A DNA stretch of 64,000 nucleotides from an uncultured bacterium (GCA_949299335.1 CASGAD010000014.1:1-64000), one strand, 5' to 3'; shown: positions 27,311 through 37,375, counted from the stretch's first letter. Numbers and translations: made by a program. The notes: generated from the sequence alone by a model not told the origin.

Positions 27311-28147
27311 ATGAAGAAATTAGTTATTAAAGATTTACATGTTGAAGTAGAAGGACAAGAGATTCTTAAAGGGATTAATTTAGAAATTAACGAAGGAGAA
27401 AAGGTTGCACTTTTAGGGCCAAACGGTCATGGAAAAAGTACACTTTTTAACGCAATTATGGGGAATCCACGCTATAAAATTACAAAAGGCGAGATTTTTC
27501 TAGATGGTGAAAATGTCCTTGAAATGGACATTCCTACTAGAAGCAAAAAGGGGTTATTTTTATGTTTCCAAAATCCTAGTGAGATTCCTGGAGTTAATAG
27601 TGCTGATTTTCTAAAAGCAGCTATTAATGAGCATAGCGAAAAACGAATTTCTTTATATCAATTTTATAAAGTTTTAGATGATGCTACTAAAAAAGTAAAA
27701 ATCCCATTTGATATGTTTAATAGAGCTTTGAACGATGGATTTAGTGGTGGAGAAAAGAAAAGAAACGAAATTTTGCAAATGATTTTATTAAATCCTCAAA
27801 TTGCAATGCTTGATGAAATTGATAGTGGACTTGATGTTGATGCTATAAACATTGTTAGTGATTGCATTAATAGACAATTTGAAGAAAAACATACTGGATT
27901 TTTAATTATTTCCCATTATGCTAGATTATTTGAACTCGTTAAGCCTACTAGATCAGTCGTTATTGTTAATGGTAAGGTTGCTTGCGAAGGCGGACCAGAA
28001 ATCTATAAGCGTATTGATAAAGAAGGATACGAATGGATTAAAGATGAATATGGCATAGATATAGAAAAAGAAAAGCAACCAATGAATAAAGTATCAATTG
28101 GTGTCTGTGCCACTAAAGAGTATATAAAAAATGGAACAAACAACTAG
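27311..28147 (+). CDS. sufC: Fe-S cluster assembly ATPase SufC
   Basis: ABC-type ATPase of the SufBCD scaffold that builds iron-sulfur clusters. Walker A GPNGHGKST, signature FSGGEKKRNEI, and Walker B MLDEIDSGLDVDA are as in SufC, including the Lys-rich KKR after the signature. At 278 residues it is about 25 longer than usual because of a C-terminal tail. GAGG precedes the ATG. It is the first gene of a five-gene operon sufC-D-S-U-B, the common Firmicutes order, which is probably the only Fe-S assembly system here given no other isc/nif genes in view. Confidence 0.95.
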   Translation: MKKLVIKDLHVEVEGQEILKGINLEINEGEKVALLGPNGHGKSTLFNAIMGNPRYKITKGEIFLDGENVLEMDIPTRSKKGLFLCFQNPSEIPGVNSADFLKAAINEHSEKRISLYQFYKVLDDATKKVKIPFDMFNRALNDGFSGGEKKRNEILQMILLNPQIAMLDEIDSGLDVDAINIVSDCINRQFEEKHTGFLIISHYARLFELVKPTRSVVIVNGKVACEGGPEIYKRIDKEGYEWIKDEYGIDIEKEKQPMNKVSIGVCATKEYIKNGTNN

Positions 28148-28925
28148 TATGGCAAATAAAATACTTATAGATAAAAATGGTGAGTATATTTTTGATTTAG
28201 CATCTATATCTCAAGATGTAAGTTTAAATATTAAAAAAGGAGTTATTACTAGTATTAATTTAAAAGGATTTAAAGATAAAACAAGTCTTACTTTTAATTT
28301 AGAAAAAGATGCTATTTGTGATTTAAAATTTTTACTTGAAAACGACAAAAAAGATATAGATTTGCAGGGAAATTTATATTTTAATGCTTGTTTTAACGTG
28401 TTTTTTGCTGATTATACTAATGATAATTTATTCCTTAAAAGCATGATTAATTTAAAAGAAGAAAACTCAAAAACTAATGTTAATTTTACTTCTTTAGGCA
28501 AAGCAAATAATTTAAAGAAATTTGATATTTCTTTTAATCATTTAGTTCCAAAAACTACTTCAAATTTTGAAGGCTACGCTGTTTCAATGAAAGATAGTTT
28601 TATTAAAATTAATGGAGTATCTCATATTGTCAAAGATGCTATTAGTAGTGAAGCACATCAAAAGGTTAAATGCTTACTTTTTGATGAAAAATCTAGAGCT
28701 ATTGCTAATCCTGTATTAAAGATAGATTGTGATGATATTATTGCTAGTCACGCATGCGCTATTGGTTCATTAAATAACGACCATATCTTCTATTTATTAA
28801 GTAGAGGTCTTTCTTTAGAAGAGGCTCGTAGATTGATTATTACTGGTTATTTATTGCCTATTAAAGAACACTTTAATGACGATGATAAAAAGAAGATTAT
28901 TGAATATGTGGAAGGAGATTTTTAA
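28131..28925 (+). CDS. sufD: Fe-S cluster assembly protein SufD (short form)
   Basis: Scaffold partner of SufB and SufC. The C-terminal part is clear: ASHACAIGSLNNDHIFYLLS, then RGLSLEEARRLIITGYLLP, which is the SufB/SufD signature; the middle is the beta-helix core. It has 264 residues against about 420-440 in most species, so much of the N-terminal domain is missing. Start is either the ATG at 28131, overlapping sufC, or the ATG at 28149 just after the sufC stop. The gene shares a base with the sufS start. SufD short forms occur in reduced genomes. Confidence 0.87.
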   Translation: MEQTTSMANKILIDKNGEYIFDLASISQDVSLNIKKGVITSINLKGFKDKTSLTFNLEKDAICDLKFLLENDKKDIDLQGNLYFNACFNVFFADYTNDNLFLKSMINLKEENSKTNVNFTSLGKANNLKKFDISFNHLVPKTTSNFEGYAVSMKDSFIKINGVSHIVKDAISSEAHQKVKCLLFDEKSRAIANPVLKIDCDDIIASHACAIGSLNNDHIFYLLSRGLSLEEARRLIITGYLLPIKEHFNDDDKKKIIEYVEGDF

Positions 28926-30157
28926 TGTTTGATGTTTATGAAATAAGAAAAGACTTTCCAATGTTAAATAAAACGACTAAAGATGGTTCTAAACCTTTAA
29001 TCTATTTTGATAATGCGGCAACAACTTTTAAACCTCAAAGCGTTATTGAAGCAACTTCTAGATATTATTTAGAAGATTCTGTCAATTCACATAGAGGAGA
29101 TTACGATTTAGCTTATAGAGTTGATAGCGAAGTAGATCATGCTAGGAATAATGTTGCTAAATTTATTAATGCTAATAAATCAGAAATTGTTTTTACTAGC
29201 GGATGTTCAATGTCAATGAATTTAGTTGCTTATGGATATGGCGTAAAGTACTTAAAAAAAGGTGATGAAATTTTATTAACTGAAGCTGAACATGCTAGTA
29301 ATGTTTTGCCTTGGTTCAAAGTTGCTGAAATGACTGGAGCAGTCATTAAATATATTCCTTTAACTAAAGAAGGTAGATTAACTAGTGAAAATCTAAAAAA
29401 AGCTATGACTAGTAACACAAAAGTTGTTAGTGTTGCTCAAGTTACTAATGTTTTAGGTTTTATAAACGATATAAAAGCTTTATCTAAAGTGGCTCATGAA
29501 GGTGGAGCAATCATAGTTTGTGATGCCGCTCAAAGCGCACCTCACTTAAAAATAGACGTTAAAGATATAGATTGTGATTTCCTTGCCTTTAGTGGTCATA
29601 AAATGTGTGGTCCTACTGGAATCGGGGTTTTATATGGTAAGTTTGATTTATTAAAAAAGACTGAGCCGTTTATGACTGGTGGAGGAGATAATGCTAGATT
29701 TGACATGTGTGGCAATGTTGCATATTTAGAACCACCTGCTAAATTCGAAGCCGGTACTATGAATTTAGCTGGCATTTATGGACTTAATGCTGCAATTGAT
29801 TATTTAAATAAAATAGGTATGGAAAATATTGAATTATATGAAAAAGAACTCCATGACTATGCTATATCTAAATTAAAAACAATTGATAATTTAGTCATTT
29901 ATAACGAAACTGCAGATACCGGAATTATTACTGTAAATGTTAAAGATGTATTCGCACAAGATGAAGCAAGTTATCTTAATAGCAAAGGAATTTGCGTAAG
30001 AAGCGGAGAACATTGTGCAAAACTTCTTAAAGATATATTAAAAACTGTTGCTACCGTTAGAATTAGTTTATATTTTTATAACACTAAAGAAGAAGTTGAC
30101 GCTTTATATGAAGCGTTAAAAAATGGAGGAAATTTCTTAGATGCCTATTTCTCTTGA
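28925..30157 (+). CDS. sufS: Cysteine desulfurase SufS
   Basis: PLP enzyme that takes sulfur from cysteine for Fe-S assembly (410 residues, usual length). The PLP Lys is in FSGHKMCGPTG; the active-site Cys is in CVRSGEHCAKLL, the group II type; YFDNAATTFKP and VNSHRG near the N-terminus are typical. GGAG precedes the ATG, which overlaps the sufD stop by 1 nt. SufU, its sulfur acceptor in Firmicutes, overlaps its end by 17 nt. Confidence 0.96.
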   Translation: MFDVYEIRKDFPMLNKTTKDGSKPLIYFDNAATTFKPQSVIEATSRYYLEDSVNSHRGDYDLAYRVDSEVDHARNNVAKFINANKSEIVFTSGCSMSMNLVAYGYGVKYLKKGDEILLTEAEHASNVLPWFKVAEMTGAVIKYIPLTKEGRLTSENLKKAMTSNTKVVSVAQVTNVLGFINDIKALSKVAHEGGAIIVCDAAQSAPHLKIDVKDIDCDFLAFSGHKMCGPTGIGVLYGKFDLLKKTEPFMTGGGDNARFDMCGNVAYLEPPAKFEAGTMNLAGIYGLNAAIDYLNKIGMENIELYEKELHDYAISKLKTIDNLVIYNETADTGIITVNVKDVFAQDEASYLNSKGICVRSGEHCAKLLKDILKTVATVRISLYFYNTKEEVDALYEALKNGGNFLDAYFS

Positions 30158-30596
30158 TGCAAACATGATGCGTGAAATTATTATGGATCATTATAGTCAT
30201 CCATTAAATAAATATGTGCCTAGTGATCCAACTGGATATGAAAGTATTAGAATGGATAGTGATTCATGCATTGATGATATTACAATTTATTTAAAAATTG
30301 AAAACGATAAAATTATTGAAGCTTGTTTTGATGGAGTGGCATGTGCAATTTCTACTGCTAGCACTGATATACTTTGTGAATTAATTAAAGGTAAAACTTT
30401 AAAGGAGACAAAATATATCATTGAGCAATATAAAAATATGATTTTTGAAAAAGAATTTGATGCAGAATGTCTCGATGAACTCATTGCTTTTATCAATACT
30501 CATAAACAAGCTGCACGAATTAAATGTGCCACAATAGGCTTTAATGGTGTTGATGAATTAGTTTGTAATCACCATCATCACGAGGAGAAAAAATGA
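30141..30596 (+). CDS. sufU: SufU sulfur-transfer protein
   Basis: Zn-binding IscU-like protein that accepts persulfide sulfur from SufS. It has 151 residues. Cysteines: [16 protein letters not shown] and ARIKCA give the three conserved positions. The first site is usually NPxCGD; here Gly is Ile, the rest of the Zn site being kept. A His/Glu-rich tail ([10 protein letters not shown]) ends the protein and is unusual; it could bind metal. GGAGG at 30125-30129 precedes the ATG, inside sufS. sufB overlaps by 4 nt. Confidence 0.9.
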   Translation: MPISLDANMMREIIMDHYSHPLNKYVPSDPTGYESIRMDSDSCIDDITIYLKIENDKIIEACFDGVACAISTASTDILCELIKGKTLKETKYIIEQYKNMIFEKEFDAECLDELIAFINTHKQAARIKCATIGFNGVDELVCNHHHHEEKK

Positions 30597-31996
30597 GTAA
30601 AGATCAAAATCTTAAATTAGATAAAGAATATCAATATGATTTTAAAGATGATGTTGAGAGCATTTTTTCAACTGGAAAAGGATTAAATGAAGAAGTTGTT
30701 AAAGCAATTTCTAAAGCTAAAAATGAACCTGAATGGATGTTAAATTATCGATTAGATGCATATAAAAAATTCAAAGTTATGCCTTTTCCTAGCTTCGGAC
30801 CTGATGTTTCACATCTCGATTTTGATAGTTTTACTTATTTTACTCGTTATGTAAAAAGTGATAAAAACGATTGGGATGAGGTTCCAGAAACAATCAAAAA
30901 TACATTTAATAAATTAGGTATTCCTGAAGCTGAACAAAAATATTTAAGTGGTGCTGCCACTCAATATGAAAGTGAAATGGTTTACCATAATATGCTTAAA
31001 GAAGTTGAAGAAAAAGGTGTTATATTTCTTTCAACCGACATGGCTCTACAAATGTATCCGGATTTGGTTAAGAAGTTTTTTGGAACTGTAATAAATGTTG
31101 CTGACAACAAATTTAGTGCTTTAAATGGCGCTGTTTGGAGCGGAGGAAGTTTTATTTATGTTCCTAAAGGAGTAAAGTTAGAAAAACCTCTTCAATCATA
31201 TTTTAGAATTAATAACGAAAAAACAGGACAATTCGAAAGAACACTTATTATTTGTGATGAAGATAGTGATGTACATTATGTTGAAGGATGTACAGCTCCT
31301 ATATATAGTAAAGAAAGTTTACATGCTGCTGTTGTTGAAATAATTGTTATGAAAGGTGCTAAATGTAGGTATTCAACTGTCCAAAATTGGTCAAATAATA
31401 TCGTTAATTTAGTCACAAAAAGAGCCGTTTGTTATGAAAATGCAACTATGGAATGGATTGATGGAAATATTGGTAGTCAAATAAATATGAAATATCCAGC
31501 CTGCATTTTAAAAGGTGAAGGTGCTAAAGGACTTTGTATTTCAATTGCTGTAGCCGGAAAAGGTCAATATCAAGATGCTGGAGCAAGAATGATTCATGAG
31601 GCTCCAAATACGACTAGTTCAATTATTTCTAAGTCTATTGTTAAAAATGGTGGAATTAGTAACTATAGAGGTACAGCTAGAATTAAAAAAGAGGCTACTA
31701 ATAGTAAAACTCATATAGAGTGTGACACTTTAATTTTAGATTCGATATCAAAAAGTGATACAATTCCAAAAAATGAATGCCAAAATAATTCCTCTTACTT
31801 AGAGCATGAAGCAACTGTAAGTAAAATTGATGAAGATCAATTATTCTACCTAATGAGTAGAGGTATAAAAGAAAAAGATGCTATACAGATGATTGTTATG
31901 GGTTTTATAGAACCATTCTCAAAAGAGTTACCAATGGAATATGCTGTTGAACTTAATCAATTAATCAAAATGGATATGGAAGGAAGTGTAGGTTAA
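30593..31996 (+). CDS. sufB: Fe-S cluster assembly protein SufB
   Basis: Main scaffold of the SufBCD complex (467 residues, standard). Typical segments: [18 protein letters not shown], the [20 protein letters not shown] block with a conserved Cys, [17 protein letters not shown] near the start, [20 protein letters not shown] and the C-terminal [16 protein letters not shown] precedes the ATG. It closes the operon; a small hairpin (31993-32018) follows. Confidence 0.97.
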   Translation: MSKDQNLKLDKEYQYDFKDDVESIFSTGKGLNEEVVKAISKAKNEPEWMLNYRLDAYKKFKVMPFPSFGPDVSHLDFDSFTYFTRYVKSDKNDWDEVPETIKNTFNKLGIPEAEQKYLSGAATQYESEMVYHNMLKEVEEKGVIFLSTDMALQMYPDLVKKFFGTVINVADNKFSALNGAVWSGGSFIYVPKGVKLEKPLQSYFRINNEKTGQFERTLIICDEDSDVHYVEGCTAPIYSKESLHAAVVEIIVMKGAKCRYSTVQNWSNNIVNLVTKRAVCYENATMEWIDGNIGSQINMKYPACILKGEGAKGLCISIAVAGKGQYQDAGARMIHEAPNTTSSIISKSIVKNGGISNYRGTARIKKEATNSKTHIECDTLILDSISKSDTIPKNECQNNSSYLEHEATVSKIDEDQLFYLMSRGIKEKDAIQMIVMGFIEPFSKELPMEYAVELNQLIKMDMEGSVG

Positions 31997-32018
31997 TGCC
32001 TGCACTTTCTTGCATTAA
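31993..32018 (+). terminator. Weak hairpin after sufB
   Basis: TTAATGC and GCATTAA form a 7-bp stem with a 12-nt loop starting at the sufB stop codon. There is no T run, and its right arm contains the mnmG -35 (TTGCAT). It may be a weak terminator or chance. Confidence 0.3.
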
Positions 32019-32038
32019 TTAGTTAATAAAGATAAAAT
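32010..32038 (+). promoter_or_regulatory. Promoter of mnmG-rsmG-parA-parB
   Basis: TTGCAT (32010-32015), 17-nt spacer, TAAAAT (32033-32038). The mnmG ATG at 32049 starts 10 nt later with no Shine-Dalgarno, so the leader would be only a few bases. Confidence 0.6.
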
Positions 32039-32048
32039 ACTATTCGCT

Positions 32049-33923
32049 ATGCAAAAAAATTACGATGTTATTGTTGTTGGTGGAGGCCACGCTGGAAGCG
32101 AGGCTGCTTTAGCGTGCGCTCATCGTGGTGATAAAACTTTATTAATTTCTTTAAATATTAAAATGATAGCTAATATGCCTTGCAATCCTTCAATTGGGGG
32201 AAGTGCTAAAGGAATAGTTGTTAGAGAAGTTGATGCTCTTGGTGGTTTCATGGGCAAAGTTTGTGATTCTGAATATTTGCAAATGAAGATGCTAAATACT
32301 AAAAAAGGACCTGGTGTTCAATGTTTAAGAGCTCAAGCGGATAAAAAGCGTTATCCGCATCATATGCAAGAAGTACTTTTAAATACACCAAATTTAGATA
32401 TTTTAGAAGATGAAGTTAAAGGAATTTTATACGAAGGCAATAAAATTTTAGGTGTTTATACTCCTGATAAAAAAATCTATTCAAAAGCTGTAATTTTAAC
32501 TACTGGAACTTATATGAATAGCGATATTTTAAGAGGGCATACTAAAATTTCTGAAGGTCCAGATGGAGAAAAACCTTCTATCGGATTAAGTGATTGCTTA
32601 AGAGAAATGGGCATTAAACTTCAAAGATTAAAGACTGGCACACCTCAAAGAATAGCAAAAGAATCAATCGATTATTCTCAAACTGAGGTTCAATATGGAA
32701 ATGTAGAAGACCAAGCTTTTAGTTATGAAACCCATTCGTTTATAAAAATTAAAGATCAGATTCCTTGTTACTTAATATATACAACTCCTGAAACTCATGA
32801 GATTATTAGAGCGCATTTAGGAGAAAGTGCTATGTATGGAGGAATGGTCGAAGGAGTTGGCCCTAGATATTGTCCTTCAATCGAAGATAAAATAGTCAGA
32901 TTTAGTGATAAACCTAGACATCAATTATTTTTAGAACCTGAAAGTTACGATACAAATAGTATATATTTGCAGGGTTTTTCTACAAGTATGCCAGAATATG
33001 TACAAGACTTAATGGTTCATTCTTTACCTGGATTACAAAATGCTAAAATTTTAAAATACGCTTATGCGATTGAATATGATGCTTTAGAAACCGAAGAGTT
33101 TGATTCTACTTTAATGGTTAAAAAATATCCTGGACTATTCATTGGTGGACAAATTTGTGGTACTAGTGGATATGAAGAAGCAGCTGGACTAGGTTTAATG
33201 GCAGGAATTAACGCTTCATTATATATAAAAAACGAAGAACCATTTATTTTAAAACGTGATGAAGCTTATATAGGTGTCATGATTGATGATTTAATTACTA
33301 AAGGAGCTAAAGAACCATATAGATTATTATCAAGTAGAGCTGAATATCGATTACTTCTTAGAAGCGATAACGCTGACCTTAGGCTTACTGAATATGGCTA
33401 TAAATATGGATTAATTGGTAAAGAAAGATATACTAATTTCTTAGAAAAGAAAGCAAAATTTGAGCGAATTTCTAAAATTTTAGAAGAAACTTATTTTGGA
33501 GCAACCAGTAAAGTTAATGATTACTTAATTAAATTAGGCTATGAAAAACTTACCTATGGAGTTAATGGGAAAGACTTACTTAAAAGAAATGGCGTGGCTT
33601 ATAGTGAATTAAAGAATTACTTGAATTTAGATGAAAATTTGTCACTAGATACTTTAAGTGAATTTGAACTCGAAGTAAGTATTAAATATGAAGGCTATAT
33701 TGAAAGTGAACGTAAGGAAGCTCAAAAGTTTAGAAAATTAGAGGATATTAAACTTAGTAAAGAAACTGACTATTCTTTAATGGACGGATTACGTTTAGAG
33801 GCTAGACAAAAATTAAACGCAGTTAAACCTTTAACGATTGGACAGGCAAGTAGAATAAGTGGTGTAAATCCTAGTGATATTTCGATACTAGTTATGAATT
33901 TAAAAAAGGGTAAAAAAATATGA
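32049..33923 (+). CDS. mnmG: tRNA uridine-5-carboxymethylaminomethyl modification protein MnmG (GidA)
   Basis: FAD enzyme that, with MnmE, modifies wobble U34 of tRNAs. It has 624 residues, the standard length. The dinucleotide site VVGGGHAGSEAA is at the N-terminus; CNPSIGGSAKG, TTGTYMNS, RLKTGTPQR, GGQICGTSGYEEAAGLG and the C-terminal SRISGVNPSDIS are family hallmarks. No ribosome-binding site is visible; the promoter -10 ends 10 nt before the ATG. It leads mnmG-rsmG-parA-parB, the order found near the replication origin in many Firmicutes. Confidence 0.97.
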   Translation: MQKNYDVIVVGGGHAGSEAALACAHRGDKTLLISLNIKMIANMPCNPSIGGSAKGIVVREVDALGGFMGKVCDSEYLQMKMLNTKKGPGVQCLRAQADKKRYPHHMQEVLLNTPNLDILEDEVKGILYEGNKILGVYTPDKKIYSKAVILTTGTYMNSDILRGHTKISEGPDGEKPSIGLSDCLREMGIKLQRLKTGTPQRIAKESIDYSQTEVQYGNVEDQAFSYETHSFIKIKDQIPCYLIYTTPETHEIIRAHLGESAMYGGMVEGVGPRYCPSIEDKIVRFSDKPRHQLFLEPESYDTNSIYLQGFSTSMPEYVQDLMVHSLPGLQNAKILKYAYAIEYDALETEEFDSTLMVKKYPGLFIGGQICGTSGYEEAAGLGLMAGINASLYIKNEEPFILKRDEAYIGVMIDDLITKGAKEPYRLLSSRAEYRLLLRSDNADLRLTEYGYKYGLIGKERYTNFLEKKAKFERISKILEETYFGATSKVNDYLIKLGYEKLTYGVNGKDLLKRNGVAYSELKNYLNLDENLSLDTLSEFELEVSIKYEGYIESERKEAQKFRKLEDIKLSKETDYSLMDGLRLEARQKLNAVKPLTIGQASRISGVNPSDISILVMNLKKGKKI

Positions 33924-34618
33924 ACATTAACGATTTAGAAAAAGTAAGTTATTTAAATCTTGATGAAGATATGCTTTCTAAATTAAATGAATATATGAAT
34001 ATTACTCTTAAAGAGAATGAAAAGTTTAATTTAACTAGAAACGATACAATTGATGAATTCATCATTAAAAATATTTTAGATTCATTAATTATTGTTAAGC
34101 ATGTTGATTTGTCAAAAGGCAAGGTTCTTGATATAGGAAGTGGAGCTGGTTTACCTGGAATACCTTTAGCAATTTATTTTAAAGATGCTAAATTTACTTT
34201 ATTAGAACCTACTTTAAAAAGAGCTAATTTTTTAGCGATGGTTTGTGATAAATTAAAGTTAAATAACGTAAAAGTTGTAGCTAAAAGAGCTGAAGATTAT
34301 ATTAACGAAAATCAAAGAGAAAAATTTGATTTTGTTATATCTAGAGCAGTTTCTAAACTTAATATACTTTTAGAATTATCTATCCCTTATTTAAAAATAA
34401 ATGGAAAATTAATTGCCTACAAAGGTTTAAACTATTTAGAAGAAATTGAAGAAAGTAAAAATGCATTAATAGTTCTTAATTCAGAAATTAGTGAAGTTAA
34501 CGAGGATGATTTGGATTTTACTACTGAAAATAGATTTAATGTGATTATCACTAAAAAGAAATCAACTATTGCTAAATATCCTAGATTATATAAAGATATA
34601 AAAAAGAGACCATTATGA
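33920..34618 (+). CDS. rsmG: 16S rRNA (guanine-527-N7)-methyltransferase RsmG (GidB)
   Basis: SAM-dependent methyltransferase for G527 of 16S rRNA. It has 232 residues. The SAM motif [17 protein letters not shown] and the [11 protein letters not shown] and [14 protein letters not shown] segments are typical. The start overlaps mnmG by 4 nt and the TGA stop overlaps the parA start by 4 nt, so the operon is tightly packed. Confidence 0.96.
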   Translation: MNINDLEKVSYLNLDEDMLSKLNEYMNITLKENEKFNLTRNDTIDEFIIKNILDSLIIVKHVDLSKGKVLDIGSGAGLPGIPLAIYFKDAKFTLLEPTLKRANFLAMVCDKLKLNNVKVVAKRAEDYINENQREKFDFVISRAVSKLNILLELSIPYLKINGKLIAYKGLNYLEEIEESKNALIVLNSEISEVNEDDLDFTTENRFNVIITKKKSTIAKYPRLYKDIKKRPL

Positions 34619-35385
34619 AAACGAAAATAATTGCAATCGCTAATCAAAAAGGCGGTGTCGGAAAAACAACCACAGCCATTAATTTGGCTGCTAGTTTAGC
34701 TAATCTTCATAAGAAGGTTCTTTTGATTGACTTTGATCCTCAAGGAAATTCATCTAGAGGTTATGGAATTGATATTACATTGGTTAATAAAACTATCTAC
34801 GATGTTTTATTAGGCAAGATAAAAATTGAAGACGCAATTAAAAAAACGTTATTAAAAAATGTCGATATAGTCGCAGCAAATTTAAAATTATCAAATTTTG
34901 AAAGCGATATTACCACATCTAGTTTAGATCCTTTTTATTCTTTAAAAAAAGGAATTGCTTCTTTAAGCAAAAACTATGATTTTATTTTAATAGATTGTCC
35001 ACCTTCATTAGGTGCCTTATGTTTAAATGCTTTATCTTGTGCGGATTCAGTTTTAATTCCCGTTCAATGTGAATATTTTGCAATGGAAGGAGTTGCTCAA
35101 ATCTTAGCTACAATTACAAAAGTCCAAGCTAACTACAACAAAAATTTAACTATTGAGGGATTTTTGCTTACAATGTATGAAAATAGAGCAAAATTAGGAA
35201 AAGAAGTTGTAGATCAAGTTAGGGGTTTATTTAGAGAATCAACTTTTAATGTAATGATTCCTAGAAATATTGCCTTAAGTGAAGCGACTGCAAGAGGAAT
35301 GCCTTGTAATTTATATAAGCCAACAAGCGCTGGTTCTTTAGCTTATAACCAACTTGCTAGAGAGGTTATAGATAATGTCAGATAA
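34615..35385 (+). CDS. parA: Chromosome partitioning ATPase ParA (Soj)
   Basis: Deviant Walker ATPase for chromosome segregation (256 residues). [17 protein letters not shown] holds the signature Lys, [13 protein letters not shown] the switch I Asp, and [12 protein letters not shown] Walker B. AAGAGA lies upstream of the ATG. It overlaps rsmG by 4 nt and parB by 11 nt, as in Soj-Spo0J pairs. Confidence 0.95.
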   Translation: MKTKIIAIANQKGGVGKTTTAINLAASLANLHKKVLLIDFDPQGNSSRGYGIDITLVNKTIYDVLLGKIKIEDAIKKTLLKNVDIVAANLKLSNFESDITTSSLDPFYSLKKGIASLSKNYDFILIDCPPSLGALCLNALSCADSVLIPVQCEYFAMEGVAQILATITKVQANYNKNLTIEGFLLTMYENRAKLGKEVVDQVRGLFRESTFNVMIPRNIALSEATARGMPCNLYKPTSAGSLAYNQLAREVIDNVR

Positions 35386-36193
35386 ACTTTTAAAAACCAA
35401 TTTAGAAGAATTAATTGAAAAGTTTTCTAAATCTGATGTTATTTCTCATATTGAAGGAAATTATAAAATTGAGAATATACGTCATGTTTCATATAAAAGT
35501 TTATGTGATAATCATTTTGTTAAGAAAATTAAATATGATGATACACAAATTGAAGCCATTATGGATTCAATTAAAAAGAACGGACTATATAATCCATTAA
35601 TAGTTAAAAAACTTAATAATCAAGACAAATTTGAAGTTTTAATTGGTAGAAAAAGATGGGTTGCCTGTAAAAGAATGAAGCTTGAAAGTATCCCAGTTAT
35701 TATTTCAAATTATAATGATGAAGAAAGCTTATTAATTTTACTAGCAGATTCTAGAGAAAATAAAAATGTTAACGCTATTGAAATAGCAATCATTATCAAG
35801 CAATTAAATGAGCAATTTCATTACAAAAAAACTGATTTAGCTCGTCTTTTACATGAATCGTGTGCTCAAGTTTCGAATTATTTAAGTTTATTAAAATTGC
35901 CTCAAGATATCATTGATGATGTTTCTAAAAATAAATTAAGTTATGGACATGCTAAAGCGATTTCAAGATTATCTAGTGATGAAATAGAACATGTAATTAA
36001 AGAAATTTATGATAAAAATTTAAGTGTTAGAGATACTGAATCCTTAGTTCAAAGATATAAAATTAAAGATAAAAGAAGTAAAGGTGGATTAAGAATTAGT
36101 ATTGAAGACAATAAAATAATAATTAGAGGAAAATCTAAGACCAAAATGGCTAAAGCTTATCGATTAATTAAAAAATCTTTAAAAAATCTTTAA
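35375..36193 (+). CDS. parB: Chromosome partitioning protein ParB (Spo0J/Noc type)
   Basis: parS-binding CTPase that forms the partition complex with ParA (272 residues). The CTP-binding N-terminal domain has [11 protein letters not shown] and [13 protein letters not shown] (family G-x-R-R; here G-R-K-R-W), the HTH lies near [20 protein letters not shown], and [13 protein letters not shown] is typical. GAGAGG precedes the ATG. I did not see a clear parS copy (TGTTTCACGTGAAACA-like) in the window. Confidence 0.92.
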   Translation: MSDKLLKTNLEELIEKFSKSDVISHIEGNYKIENIRHVSYKSLCDNHFVKKIKYDDTQIEAIMDSIKKNGLYNPLIVKKLNNQDKFEVLIGRKRWVACKRMKLESIPVIISNYNDEESLLILLADSRENKNVNAIEIAIIIKQLNEQFHYKKTDLARLLHESCAQVSNYLSLLKLPQDIIDDVSKNKLSYGHAKAISRLSSDEIEHVIKEIYDKNLSVRDTESLVQRYKIKDKRSKGGLRISIEDNKIIIRGKSKTKMAKAYRLIKKSLKNL

Positions 36194-36312
36194 GCGTTAA
36201 AGTGATGTTGTAATCGAGCAAAATTTAATTATTTGAAAAAATAGTGCATAAACTTTTTAAGCTTTTATTAAAAATTCGTGTTATTAGATTAAATTAGTAG
36301 TATTATTTAATT

Positions 36313-36420
36313 ACTTCAGGGAAGGTGTAAGTCCTTATTGGTGGTAAACCCCACGAGATTATGATTAATCCGAGTAGGTGAAATTCCTACGGCAACAGTT
36401 AAAGTCTGGATGGAAGAAGT
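36313..36420 (+). promoter_or_regulatory. FMN riboswitch (RFN element)
   Basis: Conserved RFN blocks in order: AGGGAAGGTGTAAGTCCT, TTGGTGGTAA, CCCACGAG, ATCCGAG, then CAACAGTTAAAGTCTGGATGG and AAGAAG. ACTTC (36313-36317) pairs with GAAGT (36416-36420) to close P1. It lies before a riboflavin transporter gene. TATTAT at 36301-36306 is a plausible -10 that would start transcription at the first riboswitch base. Confidence 0.95.
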
Positions 36421-36433
36421 TATTTTTCTTTTT

Positions 36434-36464
36434 AATGACCTGAAGCTATGGAGGTCATTTTTTT
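36434..36464 (+). terminator. Riboswitch-controlled terminator that also covers the ribU Shine-Dalgarno
   Basis: AATGACCT (36434-36441) pairs with AGGTCATT (36452-36459), followed by a T run that ends right at the ATG. GGAGG (36450-36454) is the only ribosome-binding site and lies in the 3' arm. CCTGAAG (36439-36445) can instead pair with CTTCAGG (36314-36320), the 5' strand of riboswitch P1, giving an antiterminator. Confidence 0.8.
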
Positions 36465-37085
36465 ATGAAATCAAATGTCGTTATTAATTATATAACGAGA
36501 ACAGCAATTTTTGGCGGGTTAGCAGCAATTTTATATTGTGCACCAGGGCTACAATTTAATTTGCCGTTTGCACCATCATTTATGAGTGTACATCTTGATG
36601 ATATACCAATACTCATTTCGAGTTTGGCGTATGGTCCTTTTTTAGGTGTGTTGGAGATAATTCTAAAAACTTTAATTAAATTGCCTATGACATCAACTGT
36701 TTGTATTGGTGAAATTGGTGATATGATTTATTCCTTGGCGTTAATCTTACCAGCGTCTCTAATCTACAAGTATAATAGAACAATCAAAGGAGCCTTTATA
36801 GGGGTTTCGGTTGGTTTAATTTCTACTTTGTTTTTTTCAACAATAGTTAATTTGTATACTATTTTTCCTCTTTATAAAATGATTTTAAATATGAAAGAAG
36901 GTGATATTGCCAATACATTTGGAGGTATATTTAATTGGCTTAATTGGCATTTAACTAGTGATTACGATCCACGAATTGCGATATTATTATTACCTTTTAA
37001 TTTAGTTAAAAATGGAATTGTCATCTTTGTAACTTTTATTGCATATAAACCTTTAAGATATTTTTTAGAAAAAGCACATTTATAA
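36465..37085 (+). CDS. ribU: Riboflavin ECF transporter S component (RibU-like)
   Basis: Membrane substrate-binding subunit of an energy-coupling-factor vitamin transporter, 206 residues with about six hydrophobic segments. The start region with TRTAIFGGLAAILYCAPG and FAPSFMSVHLDDIPILIS is typical of RibU (conserved Asp/Pro segment), and the FMN riboswitch upstream fixes riboflavin as the likely substrate. The energising A, A' and T subunits are not in the window. Translation starts at the ATG that ends the terminator T run. No riboflavin synthesis gene is near, so uptake may be the main source. Confidence 0.9.
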   Translation: MKSNVVINYITRTAIFGGLAAILYCAPGLQFNLPFAPSFMSVHLDDIPILISSLAYGPFLGVLEIILKTLIKLPMTSTVCIGEIGDMIYSLALILPASLIYKYNRTIKGAFIGVSVGLISTLFFSTIVNLYTIFPLYKMILNMKEGDIANTFGGIFNWLNWHLTSDYDPRIAILLLPFNLVKNGIVIFVTFIAYKPLRYFLEKAHL

Positions 37086-37093
37086 GACAAAAT

Positions 37094-37132
37094 AAAATTC
37101 CCTAATCCGATGTGTGATTAGGGAATTTTTTT
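37094..37132. terminator. Bidirectional terminator between ribU and ferredoxin
   Basis: A 14-bp stem, AAAATTCCCTAATC (37094-37107) with GATTAGGGAATTTT (37116-37129), an 8-nt loop, T run after and A run before. It serves both converging genes. Confidence 0.88.
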
Positions 37133-37147
37133 ATAAGCAAATTTAAA

Positions 37148-37330
37148 TTAATCTTTTTCAATAGCTCCGACTGGGCAGCCTTCAATAGCTTCTTCAACTG
37201 ATGCTTCATCGAGATCCCCGATTACGATTGCTTTGCCTTCGTCATCGATTGAAAATGCTTCAGGATAATTCCCGACACACATCCCACAACCGAGACATAC
37301 ATCTTGATTAACTTTTAATTTTGTTGCCAT
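37148..37330 (-). CDS. Ferredoxin, single [4Fe-4S]
   Basis: Small electron carrier of 60 residues. CLGCGMC gives three cluster cysteines and EGCPVGAI the fourth; the pattern matches Bacillus-type mono-cluster ferredoxins. The stretch between (SIDDEGKAIVIGDLDEASVE) is acidic, as usual. AGGAGG precedes the ATG on the minus strand and a promoter (TTGAAT-17-TACAAT) lies 45 nt upstream. Its redox partner cannot be told from the neighbours. Confidence 0.94.
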   Translation of the reverse strand: MATKLKVNQDVCLGCGMCVGNYPEAFSIDDEGKAIVIGDLDEASVEEAIEGCPVGAIEKD

Positions 37331-37375
37331 TTTGTCTTCCTCCTAAAAAGTTACAACTTTGATAACTTCACGCAT

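Noticed and set aside
35375-36312. parS sites or an origin region near parA-parB
   Set aside because: No 16-bp parS-like palindrome and no cluster of DnaA boxes was seen there; the gene order alone is not proof of origin.
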